From the NCBI GenBank assembly GCA_933207985.1, contig OW240916.1:300017561-300081560 (forward strand): a stretch of 64,000 nt of DNA, given 5' to 3'. Origin of the DNA: Pelobates cultripes (lineage: Eukaryota > Chordata > Amphibia > Anura > Pelobatidae). Every line of letters starts with the position of its first letter. The first letter of the stretch is position 1. Positions 38,648 through 48,249 of this stretch are shown here, in pieces. A program made the translations under genes and the position numbers. Below the pieces are notes generated by a model. That model made no database searches, was not told the DNA's origin, and saw only the letters and a program-made list of their open reading frames with translations.

Positions 38648-39040
38648 TAGTTATGTCCCGAACGGTTCGCCGAACGGTTCGCGAACAGTTCGCGAACAGT
38701 TCGCCACGAACGGTTCGCCACGGACTCATCATTGAGTAAACTTTGACCCTGTACCTCACAGTCAGCAGACACATTCCAGCCAATCAGCAGCAGACCCTCC
38801 CTCCCAGACCCTTCCACCTCCTGGACAGCTCACTAAGAATCCAGCTTCAAAATGGATGCTGTCCAGGAGGTGGGAGGGTCTAGGAGGGAGGGTCTGCTGC
38901 TGATTGGCTGGAATATGTCTGCTGACTGTGAGGTACAGGGTCAAAGTTTACTCAATGATGAGTCCGTGGCGAACCGTTCGTGGTGAACCGTTCGCGAACC
39001 GTTCGGCGAACCGTTCGGCGAACCGTTCGGGACATCACTA
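38648..39040. mobile_element. hAT-like hairpin element with TTCGCGAA clusters, copy 1
   Basis: The inverse ends are TAGTTATGTCCCGAAC and, read inward from the right, TAGTGATGTCCCGAAC. The arms of about 180 bp each pair nearly completely around a centre near 38845. The outer ~60 bp of each arm is a cluster of short units (CGAACGGTTCGC, GCGAACAGTTCG) that are themselves palindromic. Inner parts share CATTGAGTAAACTTTGACCC with the copy at 59205. Flanks share TGTGAT (38642-38647 and 39041-39046), part of what may have been an 8-bp target duplication. There is no coding capacity. Confidence 0.75.
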
Positions 39041-39049
39041 TGTGATATC

Positions 39050-40348
39050 TGATGTACCCTGAGTTTATTATTCACCTTCCTTCCTACTGACCACATGATG
39101 AAAGCAGGTGATAGAAAAGGGTGTAAATCCAGTGGCAATTGCTATCAGTTTCATTTGGATAAAGAACAGAATTTATTTGTAGTACCGTACCTTTTTAAGA
39201 CACGTGTTTTCTAGAATACGGGCTAATAAGATTGAGACAACAACGGCAATTAAACTGATGCTTTGGGATACATGTGAATACGGAGGCATATTGGCACTAA
39301 TAAATAATCTTTTTTCCATTCCCCCCCCTAGAAAACATTGTTTTTATGCAGAGAGGTACTATAGAAAAGAGAATTAAAAAGCAAAACAGATGGTAATTTG
39401 ATTTGTCGGCTGTGTTATTGCTTCTCTTGTGTTATTAAATCTAGCCCCAGTAGAGCTACATGTTTGCCATCACTGATATATTATATTTGATTAATGAATC
39501 TAAACCAATATCCCAATTCCAATATATATCTATACCGAGAGAGGATACATAATAGTGAACCGTATTTGGGAAAAGAATGCCATTGAAGTATTCTGGAAAC
39601 ATCATTAAGATTTCTTTCCCTTATTTGCTTCAGCATTATGTATCTTTTATATCACTGTATATATTTTTAGAGTTACGTTTTAAACTAATGCTATAGTTAA
39701 GGCTTTCTTTAATAAAGGGCAGCATTGGGGTATATATGTCTTGGTCTGACAAGATTGGTGGGCTTTATACCTTCGGCCAGTAGCTGCTATGTTAGGTGCT
39801 GTGATAAATCCAGCCATCCTCTCAATAGTGATAAACTGTCAGCTCCTTAAAGGAACACTCTGAGCACCGTAAAACTATATTTTATTCTCTGTAAACGATT
39901 CCCCAAAGCCCAGAACAGAAGAGACAGTTCTACATAATAGACTATAATACAGTGGATTTAGCAAAATAGATATTTTTTGTAGTAAAACAAAATGCGAATT
40001 ACATTTTTTAAACATCCAGTACTGCTGCTTATTCTTCTGAATTCCAAGGCTGAAAGAATTATATGATGGATGCAAATACATTTCAGATACCCCTTAAGGA
40101 CATAGGCAATTGTTCAAGCTCTGAACCAAAACAAGACATAAAATTCACTATATGTTTGTTTTTTTCCTCCATACTTTAAGGGTTTATCTTTAACTGTCCC
40201 CATATAAAATGTATATATTTGTTTTCAAAAACAGATAGGGCTTTCTTTTAATATCCTATGTGTATGCCTAACACAACAATTTTGATTATATTCACGTATC
40301 AGTCCTGATTGTTAAATGCCTGATATGTCTTGAATCTAAATTCATTTT
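39050..40348. other. Intron stretch without recognisable features
   Basis: No exon supported. AAAGGAACACTCTGAGCACC at about 39849 resembles the end of the 22491-type MITE and may be a truncated copy. Confidence 0.4.
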
Positions 40349-40350
40349 TA

Positions 40351-40562
40351 CAGGGAGTGCAGAATTATTAGGCAAGTTGTATTTTTGAGGATTAATTTTA
40401 TTATTGAACAACAACCATGTTCTCAATGAACCCAAAAAACTCATTAATATCAAAGCTGAATATTTTTGGAAGTAGTTTTTAGTTTGTTTTTAGTTATAGC
40501 TATGTTAGGGGGATATCTGTGTGTGCAGGTGACTATTACTGTGCATAATTATTAGGCAACTT
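40351..40562. repeat. DD37E element left terminal region (outer and inner repeats)
   Basis: The outer inverted repeat is 40351-40375. The inner direct copy GTGCATAATTATTAGGCAAC lies at 40541-40560. Both contain the core AATTATTAGGCAA, the likely transposase-binding sites. Confidence 0.85.
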
Positions 40563-40678
40563 AACAAAAAACAAATATATACCCATTTCAATTATTTATT
40601 ATTACCAGTGAAACCAATATTACATCTCAACATTCACAAATATACATTTCTGACATTCAAAAACAAAACAAAAACAAA

Positions 40679-41695
40679 TCAGTGACCAATATAGCCACCT
40701 TTCTTTGCAAGGACACTCAAAAGCCTGCCATCCATGGATTCTGTCAGTGTTTTGATCTGTTCACCATCAACATTGCGTGCAGCAGCAACCACAGCCTCCC
40801 AGACACTGTTCAGAGAGGTGTACTGTTTTCCCTCCTTGTAAATCTCACATTTGATGATGGACCACAGGTTCTCAATGGGGTTCAGATCAGGTGAACAAGG
40901 AGGCCATGTCATTAGATTTTCTTCTTTTATACCCTTTCTTGCCAGCCACGCTGTGGAGTACTTGGACGCGTGTGATGGAGCATTGTCCTGCATGAAAATC
41001 ATGTTTTTCTTGAAGGATGCAGACTTCTTCCTGTACCACTGCTTGAAGAAGGTGTCTTCCAGGAACTGGCAGTAGGACTGGGAGTTGAGCTTGACTCCAT
41101 CCTCAACCCGAAAAGGCCCCACAAGCTCATCTTTGATGATACCAGCCCAAACCAGTACTCCACCTCCACCTTGCTGGCGTCTGAGTCGGACTGGAGCTCT
41201 CTGCCCTTTACCAATCCAGCCACGGGCCCATCCATCTGGCCCATCAAGACTCACTCTCATTTCATCAGTCCATAAAACCTTAGAAAAATCAGTCTTGAGA
41301 TATTTCTTGGCCCAGTCTTGACGTTTCAGCTTGTGTGTCTTGTTCAGTGGTGGTCGTCTTTCAGCCTTTCTTACCTTGGCCATGTCTCTGAGTATTGCAC
41401 ACCTTGTGCTTTTGGGCACTCCAGTGATGTTGCAGCTCTGAAATATGGCCAAACTGGTGGCAAGTGGCATCGTGGCAGCTGCACGCTTGACTTTTCTCAG
41501 TTCATGGGCAGTTATTTTGCGCCTTGGTTTTTCCACACGCTTCTTGCGACCCTGTTGACTATTTTGAATGAAACGCTTGATTGTTCGATGATCACGCTTC
41601 AGAAGCTTTGCAATTTTAAGAGTGCTGCATCCCTCTGCAAGATATCTCACTATTTTTGACTTTTCTGAGCCTGTCAAGTCCTTCTTTTGACCCAT
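40679..41695 (-). CDS. DD37E Tc1/mariner transposase, intact
   Basis: This 338-residue protein is full length for the superfamily. The N-terminal ~115 residues form the paired-like DNA-binding region: a first helix-turn-helix around residues 8-45 (GCSTLKIAKLLKRDHRTIKR), a basic GRKKRVEKPRRK linker at 49-60, and a second helix-turn-helix to about 110. The DDE catalytic domain has Asp144 in LWTDE, Asp237 in MQDNAPSH and Glu275 in LNPIENLW. Asp237 and Glu275 have 37 residues between them, hence DD37E rather than the DD34E of Tc1. A glycine-rich box (QQGGGG, 174-179) is present. It would cut the terminal repeats and reinsert at TA. No stop or frameshift is seen. Whether it is expressed is unknown. 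The start ATG is the first in frame, inside the right internal repeat. Confidence 0.95.
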   Translation of the reverse strand: MGQKKDLTGSEKSKIVRYLAEGCSTLKIAKLLKRDHRTIKRFIQNSQQGRKKRVEKPRRKITAHELRKVKRAAATMPLATSLAIFQSCNITGVPKSTRCAILRDMAKVRKAERRPPLNKTHKLKRQDWAKKYLKTDFSKVLWTDEMRVSLDGPDGWARGWIGKGQRAPVRLRRQQGGGGVLVWAGIIKDELVGPFRVEDGVKLNSQSYCQFLEDTFFKQWYRKKSASFKKNMIFMQDNAPSHASKYSTAWLARKGIKEENLMTWPPCSPDLNPIENLWSIIKCEIYKEGKQYTSLNSVWEAVVAAARNVDGEQIKTLTESMDGRLLSVLAKKGGYIGH

Positions 41696-41711
41696 TTTGC
41701 CAAAGGAAAGG

Positions 41712-41913
41712 AAGTTGCCTAATAATTATGCACACCTGATATAGGGTGTTGATGTCATTAGACCACACCCCTTCTCATTACAGAGATGCACATCACCTAA
41801 TATGCTTAATTGGTAGTAGGCTTTCGAGCCTATACAGCTTGGAGTAAGACAACATGCATAAAGAGGATGATGTGGTCAAAATACTCATTTGCCTAATAAT
41901 TCTGCACTCCCTG
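41712..41913. repeat. DD37E element right terminal region (outer and inner repeats)
   Basis: The inner copy AAGTTGCCTAATAATTATGC lies at 41712-41731, and the outer inverted repeat occupies about 41889-41913, ending GCACTCCCTG. Both contain the core TTGCCTAATAATT. The spacing between them mirrors the left end. Confidence 0.85.
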
Positions 41914-41929
41914 TAGTAGTAAACATTAA

Positions 41930-42928
41930 CCCTATACCAACTCACTAACCATGTACCAACTCACTAACCCTATACAAACTCACTAACCCTATACCAACTC
42001 ACTAACCCTATACAAACTCACTAACCCTATACCAACTCACTAACTCTTTACCAACTCACTAACCCTTTACCAACTCACTAACCCTATACCAACTCACTAA
42101 CCCTTTACCAACTCACTAACCCTGTACCAACTCACTAATCCTATACTAACTCACTAACCCTTTACCAACTAACTAACCTTGTACCAACACACTAATCCTA
42201 TACCAACTCACTCACCCTATACCAACTCACCCTATGCCAACTCACTAACCCTATACCAACTCACTAATCCTATACCAACTCAATAATCTGATACCAACTC
42301 ACTAACCCTATACCAACTCACTAATCTTATAACAACTCACTAACCCTATACCAACTAAATAATCCTATACCAACTCTCTAACCCTATACCAACTCACTAA
42401 TCCTATAACAACTCACTAATCTTATACCAACTCAATAATCTGATACCAACTCACTAATCCTATACCAACTCACTAATCTTATACCAACTCAATAATCTGA
42501 TACCAACTCACTAATCTTATACCAACTCACTAACCCTATACCAGCTCACTAATCTTATATCAACTCACTAACCCTATACCAACTCACTAATTCTATACAA
42601 ATTCTCTAACCCTATACTAACTCACTAATCTTATAACAACTCACTAACCCTATACTAACTCACTAATCTTATAACAACTCACTAACCCTATAGCAACTCA
42701 CTAATCTTATACAAACTCACTAACCCTATACCAACTCACTAACCCTATAGCAACTCACTAATCTTATACAAACTCACTAACCCTATACCAACTCACTAAT
42801 CCTATACCAACTCACTAACCCTATACTAACTCACTAATCCTATACTAACTCACTAACCCTATACCAACTCACTAATCCTATACCAACTCACTAACCTCAT
42901 ACAAACTCACTAATCCTATACCAATCAC
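41930..42928. repeat. 19-bp minisatellite, about 52 units
   Basis: The unit ACCCTATACCAACTCACTA repeats with a strict 19-bp period for about 1 kb, with point variants (ACC/ATC, CTAT/TTAT/TGAT, ACCA/ACAA/ACTA). Variants themselves recur at 38 and 57 bp, showing higher-order duplication of two- and three-unit blocks. It begins about 15 bp from the DD37E transposon end. Confidence 0.95.
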
Positions 42929-42957
42929 TAGAAGTGCTCACAGCTCTTCTTTCAGTC

Positions 42958-43400
42958 TGGGGTCACTAAAAATAGCACCTGCCAACAAAGGGGAGTCCCA
43001 GGTGTTGGTTGATATCTTGGTCTCCCTGATTTGAGCAGAAATGTAACCCTGCTCACATCGCAGTGCAGCAATGGGAATTTAAATCCCCAATTTAAAGGGA
43101 TGTATGCAGCACTCACTTTGAGCACTGCATGCAGTGGATCTGTTAGTTTCGGGCCATGAAAATTAGAAGAGAGCCCTAGGCATCAATAGATATCTGGCTC
43201 TTCTAGGTGTATGCAAGGATTTAACCCTCTTCACACTAAACTTTAAAGTGAGGCATTAAACTGCCCATTTAAAGAGATGTATGCAGTGCTCATTTTGAGT
43301 CAGTGTTGACCCACTAAATATGGCCCCAGTTGACAGAGGGAAGCCCCAGGTATCAATTGATGTGAGTGTGAGCAGAGATTTAACCCCACTGACACCAAAG
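42958..43400. repeat. Diverged ~180-bp tandem repeat, 2.5 copies
   Basis: A pattern of GCCCCAGGTATCAATTGATA-like text, then GAGCAGAGATTTAACCC, then CCATTTAAAGAGATGTATGC, then AGTGCTCATTTTGAG occurs at about 42960-43120, 43140-43298 and, shortened, 43300-43400. Copies differ considerably, so the duplication is old. Confidence 0.65.
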
Positions 43401-43404
43401 CATG

Positions 43405-44877
43405 ACAATATATCAATATTTCCTTATGGCAATAAAGCCCAGTATGGTTAGGCTGTAATGACATGTCCTAATGTCATGAAGTTGTTAACGCTATGCTTAT
43501 TGGCTTACAGCTTCAGTTGTGTGCTCTCAGACAATGCTCTATACTAACACAGTTTAACTGATTACTGTGGGACAGTATAAGGGCACTCCTGGCACCATAA
43601 CCACCATACTCAGTGGTAGGGATTATGACGCTCTAAGTTCCTCACCACACAATGTCATTATCAGAAGAGACTTAAAATAGGGGCAGTTGATAAGAGCAAC
43701 TGCTGCCTGGGAGGGTAACTCAAACAATCTTGTGCAGAGTGGAACAAATATTTCCCAATGTTGTCCAGAGACTCGAGACCCCGTGACTGCATTGTGTCTG
43801 TGGGTGAATATGTCACCTTTTATATGCCATAAACCTGTTTGTAATAGCATTTTATTTCTTTAGAAATGTTTGATGAAAAGAAAAAAATACATGGTAAGTT
43901 ATGAAACAGTCTATAAATGGTTAATATTTCTAACAAATCTCATGGTTTACAAATTTAGACATTTGTTTGATATAAATATATTGTTAATGCAAAATTTAGG
44001 AGAAGACTGATTATTTTAGAATATTCTCTTTTATAACACTAATCAATATAAGGAACAAAGCAGTTCTTGAACAGCTCATTTCATCACTGTCATTAAATAA
44101 ACTCTGTTTGTTTTCAATATATAGTTATCTCAGTATTGGTATTTGGAGGAATAAGCAGCAGTACTGGAAGTTTAAAGAAATTAAATTAACATTTTGTTTG
44201 TTAAACTATGAAAAATATCTTATTTTCCTAAATACAATTTATTATAATCTTTTTATGTAGAACCGTCTCTTCTGTTCTTGACTTCGAAGAATAATTTTCG
44301 GAGATTAAAATGTTGTAGTGATGCGATAAAAGTCAAAGTGACAGGCCATGATTTATTACACATATGTTAAATGTTTATGCTAAAGCTGCAGAGACAATTG
44401 CAATCACACAGCAATCCAAGCTTATTTTATCACCACCAAACAGGAGTCATAAATCAGCGCAAATGTTTACAATAAAAAGAAGCAACATACACGTAATCAA
44501 CATATCACAGAAATACAGATTGCAAATACAAACTTTAATTATTTCCGCCATGGACAAAAACAAGGGATTAATATTGATGACGCCTAAATCATTCATGGTT
44601 TATATTCATAGGTCAGTTTTAAATCTTTTGCAAGTGACTAAACAATGTCCTTTAGGAGGATATAAATATACATTTTAACAAACATTAGTAGAGAAAATCT
44701 AATTTTTGTCCCCCTGGAAATATGAAATTGTATGTTGGTCCTTCACTTGTTAGGGCAGTTTCTTGAGATCTCAATTTAGTTTATTTTGCCAATTCCAAAA
44801 TTAAGAGTCCTTATAGTATTTAACGCTCTGTGCTAGACATGTGTTTAGTAATTTATTCACTGATTAAATCAGATTAA
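43405..44877. other. Intron stretch without recognisable features
   Basis: No exon supported. A fragment GGGCACTCCTGGCACCATAA at about 43580 resembles the right end of the 59570-60015 MITE. The ORF at 44364-44678 has no recognisable domain. Confidence 0.4.
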
Positions 44878-46369
44878 TAACTAGAAAAGTGAAGTGTTCT
44901 TGCCTCCACCAGTAGTGTACAACTGGAGTGGGCGACGTAACTGTTATTATTTATATAGCACATTTAATTGCAACGTTGTTGCACAGTTACATTAAACCAT
45001 ACATTTATAAAAACATTAGCAGGTGTTCAAAAGGCCCTGTCTATGACATCACTTGCTGCTGCAGCCTGACACAGGTCAGAGTATTTTGGCGGTTGCCATC
45101 TTCAAACGGTCGTATTTTAAAAACTATAAATCCTACAGCGAAGAGCTTTATATTGTGAGAATCACAAGACCCAGACCTACATTTTGATGCATAGTATGTC
45201 TCTGAAGTATTAAAATTGAAGGCACAGTCGCAGTTTAGAAATTGCACTTCAAATTTGAGCTTTGCAGAGTGAAGTTTCAATGAAAGTCAATGGACGGCGT
45301 TAGTTGCAAACAAATGATTATATTGTGAAAACTATCAGGACTATGGCTTAGCCGTTGACATGTTTAGTGGCAGCAGGGATAGCTGAACGTTTTGATATAA
45401 GATTTGTGTAGGTGGGCCTGAAAATAAGGGAGTGGTGGCAGTTTAGAAATCATGTCCTGATTTTTCAGCTTTTGCCAGCTCCCACTCTAGCTTTGCCATT
45501 CATTCCTATGGGACAAATTGCGCCACAAGAACGACGATATTCCAAATTTACCACCCTAACTCCTGCCACAGTTTTTTCACTACATAGACAGAAATATACC
45601 AAAACGTGCGGATTGTTCCCGATTGGATTGCTATTACTTTGTGGAACGTTTCGCCGAATGGTTCACGGAATATCGTCGTTCTTGTGGCGAAATTGGTCCC
45701 ATAGGAATGAATGGCAAAATGTTCAAAACTAGAGTGGGAGCTGGCAAAAGCTGAAAAATCAGGACATGATTTCTAAACTGCCACCACTCCCTCATTTTCA
45801 AGCCCACCTACACAAATCTTATATCAAAACGTTCATCTATCCCTGCTGCCACTAAACAACATGTCTACGGCTAAGCCATAGTCCTGATCATTTTCACAAT
45901 ATGACCATTTGTTTGCAACTCACGCCGTCCATTGACATTCATTGAAACTCCACTCTAGCCAGCTGAAACTTGAAGGGCAATTTCTAAACTGCGACTGTGC
46001 CTTCATTTTTAATACTTCAGAGACATACTATGCATCAAAATGTAGGTCTGGGTCTTGTGATTCTCACAATATAAAGCTCTTCACTGTAGGATTTAAATAC
46101 GACCATTTGAAGATGGCAATCGCCAAAATACTCTGACCTGTGCCAGGCTGGAGCAGCAAGTGATGTCATAGAAAGGGCCTTTTGTACACCTGCTAATGTT
46201 TTTATAAATGTATGTTTTAATGTAACTGTGAAGCACTTTGGGCAACAACGTTGCAATTAAATGTGCTATATAAATAATAACAGTTACTCCGCCCACTCCA
46301 GTTGTAGACTACTGATGGAGGCAAAAACACTTCACACAATTTCCCCAGAAATTTTAGCTTTTCTAGTTA
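44878..46369. repeat. Giant inverted repeat, arms about 0.67-0.70 kb
   Basis: The left arm 44878-45543 is the inverse of the right arm 45667-46369, with a unique loop of about 123 bp (45544-45666). Matching landmarks include AACTAGAAAAG at both outer ends, TTGCAACGTTGTTGC, GACCCAGACCTACATTTTGA, and at the inner ends ACGACGATATTCC against GGAATATCGTCGT. Differences are scattered substitutions and small indels, including a ~22-bp gap near the outer end. Overlapping ORFs on both strands are mirror images of each other and not genes. It is probably a non-autonomous DNA element. If transcribed, the RNA could fold into a long duplex. Confidence 0.85.
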
Positions 46370-48245
46370 ACAATTAGCATAATTCTATTTACTATATTAA
46401 GTGGCCAAAATGACTTATTACTATAAATGGATATTCACTAAATAGTGACAAATGATGAATACAACTGACAAAATGTTGATAAACATTGTTAAGAAAATGT
46501 CTTGATCTGTACAAATATGATTATTATTTTATTTTTTCAGCTTCCGATCTCAAGCTGTAAAAGCTTCAGTAAAAAATAGGAAGCCCAATGATCTTACTTT
46601 ATCCAATTTCAAACACCACATAGGTTCCATGGAAAAGTAGGTCTAATCCTAGCACATCCCGGAGGCTGTATGGTGTGGACAACATGGCTTCAGACTACCC
46701 TAGAGAGTTCATAATTTGATATCCGGAAGAGGTTAATAAATAACTACAGACTATACTATAACTGTGGTTTTACTGACCCTTTACAAAATGAGGTCTACAA
46801 AAATCAAGCTCTCTGAGATGAAACAAAATGATAAGATTAATATGGTTAAGGCCTAAATAACTTAACTAAAGCAGATAGTCATTGAACTAGAGATTGACAT
46901 AGTCATGTCCAGCAGCTACATAAAGTAGCCAAGTCATTTTGACCAGCCAGGGAAGACTGTCTCGTGCAGGAACCATACACACATCCTTGAGGTGGAGTGT
47001 GATGCCCACAAGTAGAGCTTTGCAGAACACCCATTGTGCTTACTGGGCGGAACCTCAGTGGTCCTAGTTCCAGATCCTTCAATACATCCTCCTAGTTCTA
47101 GACCCTACAAATAAATAATCTGGCCAAAACCCAATACATTTTAAATGATGTTGAATTCATCATCAAGTAAATTAACCTATCAGCATTTAATCCTTTGATT
47201 CTTTGTAAAGTCTGCCTGCAAAAAGTCGAAACATTACTGGCTCCAATCGCTTAATGATGGATTATACACCACAAATTAAATTGGGGTTTTGACCTTATCA
47301 TTTATCTATAGCTGCACTTTTTTTATAACGTACTGAGCAGTCCAGATCTCACAGACAAAATATATCTCAAAACACTTTACTTTCATTCAAATAGTTTGCT
47401 TAATTTTTCCCATAAAGGATATTATGACTAAAACATTAAAAATAAGATACTATGACTAAACCAGAGTGCCAGCAATCATTAACATTTAAAGGATGCCTGT
47501 GTCCATTTACTAACATTTCCTCTCTGTCGGATTTCAAGCTAGAATGATTGTCTTTCTATTTACAGCACAGCTTAGGTCTGCTATTTACAATAAAGAAGAA
47601 ATTACTAATTCAACCTCCCATTGTACTAGGGCTTTATATATCTGGTTATCGACTTTACATATTCAGCAACATTTTTAACCAAACCGTTGTCCTCAACAGA
47701 CTTATAGAGCCCCTGGATTATTAAAGAAAAGTGAGGGATGCACAAACATCTTGTGAATTATGTAGAAGATCCTCTTCCTGATTTCCCCCTTAACATTATT
47801 CTGTCTCGATCTAGTGGAGTGATTTATTTGATATACTCTAGAATTGTCTGTTTCAGGGACTGCTTTCAGGAATGTACTTGAGAGACATCTGTAAGAAATG
47901 GATGTTCTCTCAAGTTAGCTAGGCCTTAGGGGTTCTTGCATACTTTACCTGTTCAAATTTGAATGTATGATGGCTTATACAAATTCCTTATGAATGCCAA
48001 GATTTTCCATGCTGTGGCTTTAGACTGCAAAGTATGATGCCATATGACATGTAACAGATATGTAGTAATATGTATATCTATTCTTATGCTCTGATATTTA
48101 TCACATTATCATTGATTATATAGCCTACTCATTAAGCCAACTTTGTGTTTAGTTTTTACAGATTTGTTGTTTACAATTTATCAGAATGGATATTTCAATG
48201 GGAAGGTTTAATTAACCCTTTAAGGAAACTGAACAAAAATTTACC
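46370..48245. other. Intron stretch without recognisable features
   Basis: No exon or array was seen. The text near 47215-47330 has a 3' UTR-like repeat style (AAAAAGTCGAAACATT) but no borders. Confidence 0.4.
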
Positions 48246-48249
48246 GTCA

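Larger units (their letters stand above)
40351..41913 (-). mobile_element. Complete DD37E Tc1/mariner transposon (TRT-like)
   Basis: The element is 1563 bp, bounded by TA on both sides (40349-40350 and 41914-41915). Its first 25 bases, starting CAGGGAGTGCAGAATTATTA, are repeated perfectly inverted at the right end. A second, internal copy of the ATTATTAGGCAA core sits about 200 bp inside each end (40541-40562 and 41712-41733), giving the IR/DR arrangement in which the transposase binds two sites per end. The single intact transposase gene lies between them. The perfect ends and open reading frame point to a recent insertion. The DD37E spacing matches the clade known as TRT (recollection). Confidence 0.93.

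Noticed and set aside
41930..42928. Interstitial telomere-like array because of repeated CTAACCCTA text
   Set aside because: The period is 19 bp with a fixed non-telomeric remainder (CAACTCA), not tandem CCCTAA.
44928..46296. Pairs of similar 65-80 codon frames on opposite strands
   Set aside because: They are mirror translations of the two arms of the giant inverted repeat.
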